Of a stretch of DNA of 64,000 bases, positions 17,397 to 26,712 are shown in pieces. The first letter of the stretch is position 1. Each line of letters starts with the position of its first letter. The stretch is from Allobosea sp. Root483D1 (GTDB taxonomy: Bacteria > Pseudomonadota > Alphaproteobacteria > Rhizobiales > Beijerinckiaceae). Where the stretch lies: the NCBI RefSeq assembly GCF_001429505.1, contig NZ_LMJW01000001.1, positions 684,606 to 748,605 of the forward strand, read 5' to 3'. A program made the position numbers and the translations under genes. A model generated the notes under the pieces. It was not told the origin of the DNA, made no database searches, and saw only the letters and a list, made by a program, of their open reading frames with translations.

Positions 17397-18929
17397 TCAG
17401 CGCCCGGCGAGCGCCATCGCCGCCTTTTCGCGCCGCCGCTCCATCGATGAGGGAATGCGTAGCGATTCCCGGTACTTCGCCACGGTGCGCCGGGCGATGT
17501 CGATCCCGTTCGCCTTCAGCTTCACGACGATCGCGTCGTCGGAAAGCACGTCGCGGGGAGCCTCCTCGTCGATCATCTGCCTGATGCGGTGGCGCACCGC
17601 CTCGGCCGAATGCGCCTCGCCATAACCGGTCGCGGCGATCGCGGCGGAAAAGAAGTATTTCATCTCGAAGACCCCGCGCGAGCAGGCGAGATACTTGTTC
17701 GAGGTGACGCGGGAGACCGTCGATTCGTGCATGCCGATCGCATCGGCGACGGTCTTGAGGTTGAGCGGGCGCAAATGCTCGACGCCATGGGCGAAGAAGC
17801 CGTCCTGCTGGCGCACGATCTCGCTGGCGACCTTGAGGATGGTGCGGGCGCGCTGCTCGAGCGAACGTGTCAGCCAGTTCGCCGTCTGCAGGCATTCGGC
17901 GATGAAGGCCTTGTCCGCATCGTTACGCGCCGATTTCGAGACGCGGGCATGGTAGGTCTGGTTGACCAGCACGCGTGGCAAGGTGTCGGGGTTGAGATCG
18001 ACCAGCCAGGAGCCGTCCGGCGCGGCGCGGATGAAGACATCCGGCACCACCGTCTCGGCCGCCGAGCCGCCGAAGGCGCGTCCCGGCTTGGGATCGAGCC
18101 GCCGGATCTCGGCGACCATGTCAGCGATATCCTCGTCATCGACCGCGCATATCCGCTTGAGGGCGGCATAGTCGCGCTTGGCGAGCAGCGGCAGGTTGGC
18201 GACGAGGGCCTGCATGGCCGGATCGTAGCGACTGCGGTCACGCAGCTGGATCGCCAGGCACTCGCAGACATCGCGAGCGGCGACTCCGCTGGGATCGAAT
18301 CCCTGGACGATGGCGAGGACCTGCTCGACCTTGGCGAGATCGACGCCGAGACGCTCGGCGATGTCGGCCAGCGGCTCGATCAGGTAGCCGGAATCGTCGA
18401 CGCCATCGATGATGTGGCGGCCGATCAGCCGCTCGGCCGGCGCAGTGACGGCGAGGTCGAGCTGGGCGCTGAGATGCTCGTGCAGCGAGATCTCGCTGGT
18501 CAGCCCGCTTTCGAAGCCTTCCGGCCCCTCCTCGAAGGAGCCGCCGGAGCCGCCATAGGCGCCGCCGATGATCGGCAGGCTGTCGGTCCCTTGCGTCTCC
18601 AGCCGCGCCGCCTTGGGCTGCTCGTTCTGGAAGACGTTGTCGAGCCCGGTGCCGAGCCGGCCCTCGATCCCCTCCTGGGTGTTGAGGCTCTCGGCGCGGG
18701 CGTAAGCCTCGGCGTCGGCGGCGTGCGGGCTCTCGCCGGAACCGTTGAGCGCGGCCGCCTCGGGCGCCTCGTCGCTGCGCTCGAGCAGCGGATTGCGCTC
18801 CAGCTCGCCTTCAACGAAGCTCTGCAATTCGAGATGGGAGAGCTGGAGCAGCTTGATCGCCTGCAGCAATTGCGGCGTCATCACCAGGGACTGGCCCTGG
18901 CGCAGCTCCATGCGTGGCATCATCGCCAT
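17397..18929 (-). CDS. rpoN: RNA polymerase sigma-54 factor RpoN
   Basis: The 510-aa sigma-54 has region I (LRQGQSLVMTPQLLQAIKLLQ, LELQSFVEGELERNPLLE), an acidic region II, and region III with the core-binding domain, the HTH (ATVSRVTSNKYLA-like segment after MHESTVSRV) and the RpoN box ARRTVAKYRE near the C-terminus. It directs transcription from -24/-12 promoters, including nitrogen genes. AAGGAG lies 11 nt before the first ATG. It follows lptB with a 162-bp gap that holds a stem-loop. Confidence 0.97.
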   Translation of the reverse strand: MAMMPRMELRQGQSLVMTPQLLQAIKLLQLSHLELQSFVEGELERNPLLERSDEAPEAAALNGSGESPHAADAEAYARAESLNTQEGIEGRLGTGLDNVFQNEQPKAARLETQGTDSLPIIGGAYGGSGGSFEEGPEGFESGLTSEISLHEHLSAQLDLAVTAPAERLIGRHIIDGVDDSGYLIEPLADIAERLGVDLAKVEQVLAIVQGFDPSGVAARDVCECLAIQLRDRSRYDPAMQALVANLPLLAKRDYAALKRICAVDDEDIADMVAEIRRLDPKPGRAFGGSAAETVVPDVFIRAAPDGSWLVDLNPDTLPRVLVNQTYHARVSKSARNDADKAFIAECLQTANWLTRSLEQRARTILKVASEIVRQQDGFFAHGVEHLRPLNLKTVADAIGMHESTVSRVTSNKYLACSRGVFEMKYFFSAAIAATGYGEAHSAEAVRHRIRQMIDEEAPRDVLSDDAIVVKLKANGIDIARRTVAKYRESLRIPSSMERRREKAAMALAGR

Positions 18930-19011
18930 CGCGATCCCGACTCCTTAGCCTGCGGCAATTCGGCACGGTTCTTGCCTGTCGAACAGACTAGCTGTGCGGT
19001 GCAGCGGCGTC

Positions 19012-19031
19012 AAAGCCCGATCCGGGCTTTT
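19012..19031. terminator. Stem-loop between lptB and rpoN
   Basis: AAAGCCCG and CGGGCTTT form an 8-bp stem with a 3-nt loop. The ends supply A/T-rich tails on both strands, so it may partly terminate lptB transcripts and lower readthrough into rpoN. There is no long T-run. Confidence 0.4.
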
Positions 19032-19091
19032 GCGTCGGGGAGTTAATGCACTGCAACACCCGCAATCCGGATAGTCGCAGCACCAGCCCGC

Positions 19092-20012
19092 TCAGAGACG
19101 GAAATCCTCGCCGAGATAGACGCGGCGGACATCGGCGTTGGCGATGATCTCGGCCGGCGAGCCCTCGGTCAGCACCCGGCCGGAATGGATGATGTAGGCG
19201 CGATCGACCAGACCCAGCGTCTCGCGGACATTGTGGTCGGTGATCAGCACGCCGATGCCGCGGTCGGTCAATTGCCGCACCAGCTCCTGGATGTCACCGA
19301 CCGCGATCGGGTCGATGCCGGCGAAGGGCTCGTCGAGCAGGATGAAGGAGGGGCGGCCGGCGAGCGCGCGGGCGATCTCGCAGCGACGGCGCTCGCCGCC
19401 CGAAAGCGCGATCGACGGCGCCTTGCGCAGGCGGCTGATATTGAACTCGTCGAGCAGCTTGTCGAGCTCGCGCTCGCGCTTCTTGCGGTTCGGCTCGACC
19501 ACCTCGAGCACGGCCCGGATATTGTCCTCGACCGAGAGGCCGCGGAAGATCGAGGCCTCCTGCGGCAGGTAGCCGATGCCGAGCCGGGCGCGCTGGTACA
19601 TCGGCAGGTTGGTGATGTCGTTCCCTTCGAGCGAGATCACGCCCATATCGGCGCTGACCAGGCCGGTGATCATGTAGAAGATCGTGGTCTTGCCGGCGCC
19701 GTTCGGCCCGAGCAGGCCGACAGCCTCGCCATTGCGGACGTAGAGCGAGGCCTCGCTCACGACATTGCGGGCGCCATAGGTCTTGCGCAGGCCGCTGACC
19801 GCCAGGATGCCAGCGCCGCCGACAGCGGCACTCGCGATGGGACCGGACGACGCGTCGTCCTCAGCCGTGAGGCTGTCCTTGCCGTTTTTCTTGCCTTTGC
19901 CGAAGAGCCTCGCGAACACGCCTGCGCGCGCCGCCGGCGCCTTGGCCGGTCGCGTCGCAGTGGACTGCGCCGGCTGGGCAGCCTCGGGAGGGGGAGAAAG
20001 AGACACCGTCAC
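19092..20012 (-). CDS. lptB: LPS export ABC transporter ATP-binding protein LptB
   Basis: The 306-aa ATPase powers LPS extraction by LptFG. It has Walker A GPNGAGKTT at residues 102-110, the signature LSGGERRR, Walker B FILLDEPFAGIDP and the His loop ITDHNVRE. LptB is usually about 240 aa; this one begins with a Pro/Ala/Lys-rich extension of about 65 residues with no known domain. The start is a GTG without a strong Shine-Dalgarno, so a later start is possible. It lies in lptC-lptA-lptB order upstream of rpoN. Confidence 0.95.
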   Translation of the reverse strand: MTVSLSPPPEAAQPAQSTATRPAKAPAARAGVFARLFGKGKKNGKDSLTAEDDASSGPIASAAVGGAGILAVSGLRKTYGARNVVSEASLYVRNGEAVGLLGPNGAGKTTIFYMITGLVSADMGVISLEGNDITNLPMYQRARLGIGYLPQEASIFRGLSVEDNIRAVLEVVEPNRKKRERELDKLLDEFNISRLRKAPSIALSGGERRRCEIARALAGRPSFILLDEPFAGIDPIAVGDIQELVRQLTDRGIGVLITDHNVRETLGLVDRAYIIHSGRVLTEGSPAEIIANADVRRVYLGEDFRL

Positions 20013-20115
20013 AGGAGAAAGCGCGAGCTGCTAGCGTTCGACATGGGTCCGCTCTGGTATGCGAGGCGAGCCGGACTGGCAACGCCTTCCTGCGGCGTCA
20101 CAGTCGCCAGGGGCA

Positions 20116-20814
20116 TCAGTTGGTCGGCGTGGCGGCCGGCTTGGCGCCTGCCTTGTCCTTCTTGTCTTTGCCTTCCTCGCCCTGGTTCGGCACGAAGAAG
20201 CCCTGGACGCGCCCCTTCGAGGTCACGTTGGCGACGCCGGTCTGGGTATCGTAGACGAGTTGATCGCCGCGGGTGATGTTCGGGCCGTCGTTCAGCGCGA
20301 CGTTGCCGGTCATGATCACTTTGTTGTTGGCGCGGTCGAAGACGGCGTTGTCCGAGGTCGCGGCCTGGGTCTTGGAGACGACGGTGACCGGGCCGGCGCA
20401 TTCGATGCGCTTGATCGCACCGTCACCCTGCCCCTGCGCCGCTGGCTGGGCCGGCTTCGGCGTGCCGCCCTGGCCGCGGCCCTCGTAGAACACCGTCATC
20501 ACCGAGCAGCGCACAGTCGTCTCGCCCTGCACGGCGACGACGTTGCCCGAGAAGATCGCCTTGTTGTCCTTGTCGAGCACGTCGAGCTTGTTCGCGTCGA
20601 TCTTGATCGGCTCCTTGCTGTCGCCGCCCATGCCGCCGAAGGGCGAGCCCGGCGCGCCGCCGCGCGGCTTGGCCGGCTTGGCCGGCGTTGCGCTCGCTGC
20701 AGCCGGCGCAGCCGCCGGAGCCGAGCCGGAGCGTGCCGGCGGCTGTTGAGCGAGGGCCGCGGCGGACAAAGCCGGCGCGATCAGGGCGGCGAGAGCGAGA
20801 GCGAGAGGTTTCAT
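20116..20814 (-). CDS. lptA: LPS transport periplasmic protein LptA
   Basis: The 232-aa periplasmic protein has a signal peptide (residues 1-22), a Pro/Ala-rich linker, then an OstA-like beta-jellyroll domain (IDANKLDVLDKDNKAIFSGNV, ENAVFDRANNKVIMTGNV-like repeats). LptA forms the bridge that carries LPS across the periplasm. It ends in a Lys-rich tail. It sits between lptC and lptB, as in other alphaproteobacteria. Confidence 0.9.
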   Translation of the reverse strand: MKPLALALAALIAPALSAAALAQQPPARSGSAPAAAPAAASATPAKPAKPRGGAPGSPFGGMGGDSKEPIKIDANKLDVLDKDNKAIFSGNVVAVQGETTVRCSVMTVFYEGRGQGGTPKPAQPAAQGQGDGAIKRIECAGPVTVVSKTQAATSDNAVFDRANNKVIMTGNVALNDGPNITRGDQLVYDTQTGVANVTSKGRVQGFFVPNQGEEGKDKKDKAGAKPAATPTN

Positions 20815-20856
20815 CGGCGATCCGTCACTGGTCTCTTCTGGCGCGATGCGGCGGCC

Positions 20857-21594
20857 TCACGGCTTCGCCGCCCGGCTGAGTGCTTCGAGGTTGGGTGTGC
20901 TGCCCTCGCGCTCGGGCCCGGCCAGGCTGCGCGCCGGCGCGTTCTCGATCAGGACGTGCACACGTCCCTCGAAGGTAATGAGCGCACCGTTGTCCTTCAC
21001 GTCGAGCGTGTCGGCATCGACCGTGGTCGTGCCGAGATTGACCTTCACCGGCTCGCGCGAGTTGACGGTCCCGCCCTTGAAGTCGACATCGGCCGTGCGC
21101 ATGCGGATATCATAGCCCGAATCGGTGCGGATCTTCACATCGTCGACCAGCTTCAGCTTTTCCTTCTGCTGGTCGAAATGGCCGCTCTGGGCATTGATGT
21201 TGATCCAGCCCTCCGACTTCATCAGCACGCGGGCCGTCATCTTGACCAGCTCGATCTGCGTGGGATTGCGCACGTCCTGCAGGGCCGAATCCGCCGTGAC
21301 CTCGTAGGGGCTGTTGTCCTTGCGATAGCCGGCGAGCTTCGGCGCCTCCATCACGACCTTGCCGCCGGACATGCTGATCCCGCCGAGCGAAAGATTGCCG
21401 ACATGGCGCAGCGGATTGAGGAAGGGAACGACGATCAGTCCGACCACCGCGACCACGGCCCCGACCGGGATCAGCCGCCGCAGCAGACGCACGAGCGCAG
21501 AATGCCGGCGCGCCGCCCGGAAGGCGCTCTGCCGCATCTGCGCCCGAATCGCCGCCGGGCTGCGCGTCTCAGGGGATGTGATCGCCAAGGTCAT
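20857..21594 (-). CDS. lptC: LPS export protein LptC
   Basis: The 245-aa protein has one N-terminal transmembrane helix (about residues 44-62) and a periplasmic LptC/YrbK jellyroll domain (APKLAGYRKDNSPYEVTADSALQD, then ININAQSGHFDQQKEKLKL). LptC anchors the LptB2FG complex and passes LPS to LptA. It starts the lptC-lptA-lptB gene run, 116 bp downstream of the RNase D gene on the same strand. Confidence 0.92.
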   Translation of the reverse strand: MTLAITSPETRSPAAIRAQMRQSAFRAARRHSALVRLLRRLIPVGAVVAVVGLIVVPFLNPLRHVGNLSLGGISMSGGKVVMEAPKLAGYRKDNSPYEVTADSALQDVRNPTQIELVKMTARVLMKSEGWININAQSGHFDQQKEKLKLVDDVKIRTDSGYDIRMRTADVDFKGGTVNSREPVKVNLGTTTVDADTLDVKDNGALITFEGRVHVLIENAPARSLAGPEREGSTPNLEALSRAAKP

Positions 21595-21710
21595 GCCCGC
21601 CCATTGCCAGTCACCAGCGGCTTTTTCATGTCAAACCGGCGCGCGCCGACGGACGCCCGCGGCCGATCCGACGACCGTCCGGCACATGGCCTAGCTCAAA
21701 TACATCAACT

Positions 21711-22331
21711 TTACGTATGCGCGAAGATATCGACCTCCGGCCAGCCGGCAAGATCGAGCGCGGCCCGCGTCGGCAGGAAGTCGAAGCAGGCCTTGGCGAG
21801 GTGGGTCCGTCCCTCGCGCTCCAGCAGCACGTCGAGCCTGGCCTTCAGGGCGTGCAGGTGCAGCACATCGGAGGCGGCGTAGCCGAGCTGCGCCTCGGTC
21901 AGCGTATCGGCGCCCCAGTCCGAGGATTGCTGCTGCTTCGACAATTCGACACCGAGCAACTCGCGGACGAGGTCCTTCAGCCCGTGCCGATCGGTATAGG
22001 TGCGCACCAGCTTGGAGGCGATCTTGGTGCAGTAGACCGGGGCGGTGACGACGCCGAAGGCCTTTTCCAGTGCGGCAATGTCGAAACGGGCGAAGTGGAA
22101 CAGCTTCACCACGCCGGGGTCGGTGAGAACGCGGCATAGGTTGGCCGGCGCCGGGGCGCCCTTCGGGATCTGCACGACATCGGCGGTGCCGTCGCCGCGC
22201 GAAAGCTGCACCACGCAAAGCCGGTCGCGCTGAGGATTCAGGCCCAGCGTCTCGGTGTCGATCGCCAGGACCGGCCCCGGCTCAAACCCGTCCGGCAGAT
22301 CGCCGCGATGCAGACGAATGGTCATGCCCAA
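21711..22331 (-). CDS. rnd: Ribonuclease D (short form, no HRDC domain)
   Basis: The 206-aa 3'-5' exoribonuclease has the DEDDy motifs: AIDTETLGL (Exo I), HFARFDIAAL (Exo II) and YAASDVLHLHAL (Exo III with Tyr and Asp). It lacks the C-terminal HRDC domains of E. coli RNase D, as is common in alphaproteobacterial homologues. The role would be tRNA or small RNA 3' trimming. It lies just upstream of lptC. Confidence 0.92.
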   Translation of the reverse strand: MGMTIRLHRGDLPDGFEPGPVLAIDTETLGLNPQRDRLCVVQLSRGDGTADVVQIPKGAPAPANLCRVLTDPGVVKLFHFARFDIAALEKAFGVVTAPVYCTKIASKLVRTYTDRHGLKDLVRELLGVELSKQQQSSDWGADTLTEAQLGYAASDVLHLHALKARLDVLLEREGRTHLAKACFDFLPTRAALDLAGWPEVDIFAHT

Positions 22332-22488
22332 AACCTCGCTTGGCAGCGCGACGGCGCCGCTCAGTCAACCCGCCATCGGCCAGCCAGGCCGAATGGCCTC
22401 CTCAAAAATCCGGAGAACGTTTCGCAGCTAGCGGCGCGGCGCGCCGCATTCAAGCTTTTTCTCTGCCAGAACAATCGGTTCGCGCGCA

Positions 22489-22503
22489 TTAACCTTTTAT
22501 TCA
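22489..22503. promoter_or_regulatory. Near-match to a CtrA box (TTAA-N7-TTCA)
   Basis: TTAACCTTTTATTCA differs at one base from the CtrA full-site consensus TTAA-N7-TTAA. It lies 58 bp upstream of the DUF805 gene and in the divergent region facing rnd. Without the second perfect half-site this is only a weak candidate. Confidence 0.35.
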
Positions 22504-22560
22504 CCATAAGCTTCATTCGAGCACCCAGGCATGCGAGGATGCGGAATCGGAGCTTGACCC

Positions 22561-22989
22561 ATGTCCGCAATCCGCCTGTTCACCGATCTCGACGGCCGAA
22601 TCGGCCTGCGCCAGTTCTGGCTCGGCAGTATCGCGCTCGCTTTCTGCCTGCTGGCGATCCAGTGGGGCGCGCCGCAGATCACGGACAAGCACAGCGCGGC
22701 GCAGATCGTCGGCTTCGCCAACGCCTTCGCCCTCTTCCCCTGGGCTGCGCTGGCCGCCAAGCGCGCCACCGACCGGGGCGGCTCGTCGCTTTTCGGCATC
22801 CTGCTGGTCTGCACCATCGTGCTGCCGCGGGAATTGCAGCCGCTGCTCGGCTATGCCTGGGCGCCCTCGCTGATCGCGATCTCGACGATGGCCTGGCTGG
22901 TCGCGCTGGTCGATCTTGGACTGATGCCGGGTGCGGGCCGCGATGCGCCGCTTGCAGAGCAATCGCGGACTGCTAAACCGGCTCGATGA
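22561..22989 (+). CDS. DUF805 family membrane protein
   Basis: The 142-aa protein matches DUF805 (YhaH-type): [21 protein letters not shown] at the start, four hydrophobic segments, and the [17 protein letters not shown] motif between helices two and three. Function is unknown. Its stop overlaps the dapE ATG (ATGA), so the two are translationally coupled, and its level may help set dapE expression. Confidence 0.85.
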   Translation: MSAIRLFTDLDGRIGLRQFWLGSIALAFCLLAIQWGAPQITDKHSAAQIVGFANAFALFPWAALAAKRATDRGGSSLFGILLVCTIVLPRELQPLLGYAWAPSLIAISTMAWLVALVDLGLMPGAGRDAPLAEQSRTAKPAR

Positions 22990-24188
22990 GCCAGACTGCA
23001 CCCGCCGCCCTCGATTTCGACCCCACCGATCCGGTCGCCCTCACCCAAGCCCTGGTGCGCTGCCCCTCGGTGACGCCGGCGGAAGGCGGCGCGCTCGCGC
23101 TGCTCGGCGCCGTGCTGAGCGCCGAGGGCTTCGGCGTCGAGCGACCGGTGTTCTCCGAACCCGGCATGCCCGATGTCGAGAACCTCTATGCCCGCATCGG
23201 CAGCGAGGGGCCGGTCTTCGTCATCGCCGGCCACACCGACGTCGTTCCGCCCGGCGACCTCGCCGCCTGGACGCGTGATCCATTCTCAGCCGAGATCGAA
23301 GGCGGCGTGCTCTATGGCCGCGGCGCCTGCGACATGAAGGGCGGGCTCGCCGCCATGGTCGCAGCCGCGATCCGCTACCGCCGCGAAAACCCGGATGCGC
23401 CGGGCTCGATCGCCTTCCTGGTCACCGGCGACGAGGAGGGCCCTGCCGTCAACGGCACGGTCAAGCTGCTGGCCTGGGCCGATCAGCGCGGCGAGCGCTT
23501 CGACCATTGCCTGCTCGGCGAGCCGACCAATCCGGCTGCGATGAGCGACATGATCAAGATCGGCCGGCGCGGCTCACTGACCGGCAAGCTCACCGTCCAG
23601 GGCGTGCAGGGCCATGTCGGCTATCCGCATCTGGCCCAGAACCCGATCCGCGGCATGGTCCGGCTGCTGGCCGGGCTCGAGGCGACGCCGCTCGATGCCG
23701 GCACCGAGCATTTCGACCCGAGCAATCTCGAACTGACGACGCTCGATGTCGGCAATCCCGCGACCAACGTGATCCCGGCGCAGGCCAAAGCCGTGTTCAA
23801 CATCCGCTTCAACGACCTCTGGACGCCGGAGACGCTCGCCGCCGAGATCGAGCGGCGGCTGCATGAGGCGGCCGGCAATGCCGTACGCTACGAGCTCAGC
23901 TTCGAGCCGACCAATGCGGCCGCCTTCCTGACCCAGCCGGGGCCGTTCGTCGCGATGGTCGCGGACGCAGTCGCGGCCGAGACCGGCAAGCGCCCTGCCC
24001 TGTCGACGACCGGCGGCACTTCGGATGCGCGCTTCATCAAGGACTACTGCCCGGTGGTCGAATACGGCGTCGTCGGCCAGACCATGCACAAGATCGACGA
24101 ACGGGTCGCGATCGCCGATCTCGCGACGCTGGAGCGGATCACGCATCGTTTGCTGGCGACGTATTTTGCCGCAGCGCAGCGCGCTTGA
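22986..24188 (+). CDS. dapE: Succinyl-diaminopimelate desuccinylase
   Basis: The 400-aa M20-family zinc enzyme cleaves N-succinyl-LL-diaminopimelate in the lysine/meso-DAP pathway. Metal ligands and catalytic residues are in [34 protein letters not shown] and the C-terminal GQTMHKIDE. The length is close to the E. coli enzyme. dapB of the same pathway lies at about 41 kb. It overlaps the DUF805 gene by 4 bp. Confidence 0.96.
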   Translation: MSQTAPAALDFDPTDPVALTQALVRCPSVTPAEGGALALLGAVLSAEGFGVERPVFSEPGMPDVENLYARIGSEGPVFVIAGHTDVVPPGDLAAWTRDPFSAEIEGGVLYGRGACDMKGGLAAMVAAAIRYRRENPDAPGSIAFLVTGDEEGPAVNGTVKLLAWADQRGERFDHCLLGEPTNPAAMSDMIKIGRRGSLTGKLTVQGVQGHVGYPHLAQNPIRGMVRLLAGLEATPLDAGTEHFDPSNLELTTLDVGNPATNVIPAQAKAVFNIRFNDLWTPETLAAEIERRLHEAAGNAVRYELSFEPTNAAAFLTQPGPFVAMVADAVAAETGKRPALSTTGGTSDARFIKDYCPVVEYGVVGQTMHKIDERVAIADLATLERITHRLLATYFAAAQRA

Positions 24189-24212
24189 CGGAACCGACCC
24201 TGACGCCCACAG

Positions 24213-24228
24213 TTAGACGAAAGTCTAA
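24213..24228. promoter_or_regulatory. Small palindrome with GAAA loop before the membrane-protein gene
   Basis: TTAGAC-GAAA-GTCTAA is a perfect 6-bp inverted repeat. As RNA it forms a hairpin capped by a GNRA tetraloop; as DNA it could be a small operator. It lies between dapE and the next gene, 26 bp before its ATG. Confidence 0.35.
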
Positions 24229-24254
24229 TATCGTGACGTCCGGAGGGTTGGGCC

Positions 24255-24842
24255 ATGAGGCTTGCTGCCGACGATGTGACGCGAGCGCTCGCCGCCTCCT
24301 GGCGCCTGCTGCGGGCCGATGCGAAAGCCCTGCCTGATCTCGACCTCAGTCGCGACGGGTTCTGGCGCTCCTATCTCGCGCTGGTACTGGTCGTGCCGTC
24401 GATGATTCCGGCGCTGGCGGCCGAGCGGACGCTCGCGGGCCTGCCGAACAGCGGCGGGCTGTTCGATGCGCCCGGCCTGATTGCCGCGATCGTCACCGCC
24501 GAGATTCTGGCGATCCTTGCGGTTCCGGCGCTGCTGGTCGGGATAGCGCCCGGCCTTACCCGCAATCCGCGCTTCACAAGCTTTGTCATCGCCTGGAACT
24601 GGGCCGGCATCCTCTCGGCGGCGCTGATGGCGGTGCCGGCGACGGTGTTTGCGCTGGGCTGGTCGAATCCGGGCATCGCCGGCTTCCAGAGCCTCGCCTT
24701 CGCGGCGATCGTGCTGCGGCTGCGCTATTGCGTCGCCAAGGCCGCCTTCGGCTCGCACAGCAGCGTTGCGGGCGCGATCGCCTGCGCCAGCGTGCTCGCC
24801 GATTATACGGTGCTGAAGAGCTTCGGGCTGGCCGGGTTCTGA
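24255..24842 (+). CDS. Conserved hypothetical membrane protein
   Basis: The 195-aa protein has about four hydrophobic segments (around residues 40-58, 75-102, 112-138 and 142-190) after a charged N-terminus. I recognise no named domain; the layout resembles small Yip1-type or regulatory membrane proteins but this is not firm. GGAGGGTTGGGCC precedes the ATG, a strong ribosome-binding site. It lies 66 bp downstream of dapE and may share its transcript. Confidence 0.75.
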   Translation: MRLAADDVTRALAASWRLLRADAKALPDLDLSRDGFWRSYLALVLVVPSMIPALAAERTLAGLPNSGGLFDAPGLIAAIVTAEILAILAVPALLVGIAPGLTRNPRFTSFVIAWNWAGILSAALMAVPATVFALGWSNPGIAGFQSLAFAAIVLRLRYCVAKAAFGSHSSVAGAIACASVLADYTVLKSFGLAGF

Positions 24843-24849
24843 TCCCACG

Positions 24850-24998
24850 CCGTCATTCCGGGGCATGGCGAAGCCATGAGCCCGGAACCCAGAACCGATG
24901 AAGCTGATCGTGAAGGCCCGGGGCCCGACCATCCCTTTTTTGAAATGGCATCGGCTCTGGATTCCGGGCTCGCCGCTTCGCGGCGCCCGGAAAAGACG
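24850..24998. repeat. Double-hairpin intergenic repeat (copy D)
   Basis: CGTCATTCCGGGGC at the left is mirrored by GCCCGGAAAAGACG at the right. Inside them CCGGAACCCAGAACCGATG mirrors CATCGGCTCTGGATTCCGG imperfectly. It shares the double-hairpin design of the 108-bp repeats but is longer and diverged. It lies between convergent genes. Confidence 0.7.
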
Positions 24999-25007
24999 AG
25001 GTGATTC

Positions 25008-25745
25008 TCAGTAATCCACGCCCGCCAGATAGAGCCCTCTGGAAGGCGCCAGCGCCGCGCATTGCGAGCGATCGCGCGCCGCCAGCACCTTGCCGACCTT
25101 GTTCTCCGGCCAGCGCCCCATGCCGACCATCTTCAGGCAGCCGACCATGGAGCGGACCTGATGATGCAGGAAGGAGCGAGCGTGGACGTAAGCGACGATC
25201 TCGGCTCCCTCGCGCCGGCAATCGAACCGGTCCAGCGTGCGCATCGGGCCATTGGCCTGGCATTCGGCGGCGCGGAAGGTGGTGAAGTCGTGATGGCCGA
25301 TCAGGGCCTTGGCGGCGCGATCCATCGCCTCGTGATCGAGCCTGACCGGGACATGCCAGACGCGGTTCGCATCGAGGGCCGGCTGCGCCCGCCGGTCGAG
25401 GATGCGATAAATGTAATAGCGGCGCAGCGCCGAGATGCGGGCGTCAAACGTATCCGGCACCGCCTCGGCGCTCAGCACCGCCACCGGCAGACGCTTCAGC
25501 CTGGCATTACTGGCGTCACGGACCACGTCCGTGCGCCAGTCCTTGTCGAGATCGACATGCGCGACCTGATGGGTGGCGTGGACGCCGGCATCGGTACGGC
25601 CGGCGCAATGCAGGCGGACGGCGTGGCCGCAGAAAGCCTCGATCGCCTCCTCGACGCTCTGCTGCACCGACGGCCCGTTGAGCTGGCGCTGCCAGCCTGA
25701 GAAGGGCGTGCCGTCATATTCGATGACGAGCTTGTAGCGCGGCAT
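25008..25745 (-). CDS. truA: tRNA pseudouridine(38-40) synthase
   Basis: The 245-aa enzyme modifies uridines 38-40 in the tRNA anticodon arm. EYDGTPFSGWQRQ near the start and the catalytic-Asp motif CAGRTDAGVHA at about residue 50 are diagnostic; SFLHHQVRSMVG is the conserved C-terminal motif. It follows fmt with a 2-bp gap in a def-fmt-truA run, a common alphaproteobacterial order. Confidence 0.97.
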   Translation of the reverse strand: MPRYKLVIEYDGTPFSGWQRQLNGPSVQQSVEEAIEAFCGHAVRLHCAGRTDAGVHATHQVAHVDLDKDWRTDVVRDASNARLKRLPVAVLSAEAVPDTFDARISALRRYYIYRILDRRAQPALDANRVWHVPVRLDHEAMDRAAKALIGHHDFTTFRAAECQANGPMRTLDRFDCRREGAEIVAYVHARSFLHHQVRSMVGCLKMVGMGRWPENKVGKVLAARDRSQCAALAPSRGLYLAGVDY

Positions 25746-25747
25746 CT

Positions 25748-26677
25748 CTAGAGCTTCGCGCCCGCCGAGAGCCGCGCCCCGCGCAGGAACTCCTGGGCGC
25801 TCATCGGGCCCTTGCCGGCGCGCTGGACCTGGAGGAGCTTCACCGCCCCGATCGCACAGGCGACCGTACCCTCGTCGTCAAGCAGCGTGCCCGGCTCAGC
25901 CGCGCCGCCGGCGCGGGCGGTGCGCAGCAGCTTCAGCCGCTCCAGTCCCTTGCCGAGATCGACCTCGATGAAGGCGCCCGGGAAGGGCGAGAGGCCGCGC
26001 ACGATATCGTGGACCTGCTGCGCCGGCCGGTTCCAGCTCAGCTTCGCCTCGTCATTGCCGATCTTGCTGGCATAGGTGACGCCCTCTTCGGGCTGCGGCG
26101 TGAAGCGCAGGCCGCCGCGGCCAAGCGCCGGAAGCGCCCGGACCATCAGATCGGCACCGAGACCGGCAAGCCGGTCATGCATCTCGCCCGCCGTGGCGTT
26201 GCCGTCGATCGCCAACGTCTCGACCATGGCGACGGGACCGGTATCGAGCCCCTCCTCCATCTTCATCACGCAGACGCCGGTTTCGGCATCGCCAGCCATG
26301 ATGGCGCGCTGGATCGGCGCCGCGCCGCGCCAGCGCGGCAGCAACGAAGCGTGCAGATTGAGGCAGCCGAGCTCCGGCACCTCGAGGATCGCCTTGGGCA
26401 GGATCAGGCCATAGGCGACGACGACGGCGACATCGGCCTGGTGCGAGGCCATGATCTCCGCCGCCTCGGCGTTCTTCAGCGTCTTCGGCGAGAACACCGG
26501 GATGCCGAAGCGCTCGGCCGTGACCTGGACCGGCGAGGGCCGCAGCTCCATGCCACGCCCGGCCGGCGCCGGGGCGCGGGTGTAGACGGAAACGACCTCG
26601 TGGCCCTGGCCGATGATCTCGGTCAAGGTCGGCACGGAAAAATCCGGCGTGCCCATGAAGATGACGCGCAAGCTCAT
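25748..26677 (-). CDS. fmt: Methionyl-tRNA formyltransferase
   Basis: The 309-aa enzyme formylates initiator Met-tRNA. Landmarks are [15 protein letters not shown], the hairpin [12 protein letters not shown], and the catalytic [18 protein letters not shown]. The C-terminal OB-fold domain ([27 protein letters not shown]) is complete. It lies between def and truA; deformylase and formyltransferase act on the same cycle. Confidence 0.97.
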   Translation of the reverse strand: MSLRVIFMGTPDFSVPTLTEIIGQGHEVVSVYTRAPAPAGRGMELRPSPVQVTAERFGIPVFSPKTLKNAEAAEIMASHQADVAVVVAYGLILPKAILEVPELGCLNLHASLLPRWRGAAPIQRAIMAGDAETGVCVMKMEEGLDTGPVAMVETLAIDGNATAGEMHDRLAGLGADLMVRALPALGRGGLRFTPQPEEGVTYASKIGNDEAKLSWNRPAQQVHDIVRGLSPFPGAFIEVDLGKGLERLKLLRTARAGGAAEPGTLLDDEGTVACAIGAVKLLQVQRAGKGPMSAQEFLRGARLSAGAKL

Positions 26678-26712
26678 GATCTGACGCTACCCATAGCCTT
26701 TGACTTAGCCGC

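Noticed and set aside
18962..18976. Sigma-54-like GG-N10-GC element (CGGCACGGTTCTTGC) near rpoN
   Set aside because: It points on the plus strand, away from rpoN and antisense to lptB, with no gene to serve. I treat it as chance.
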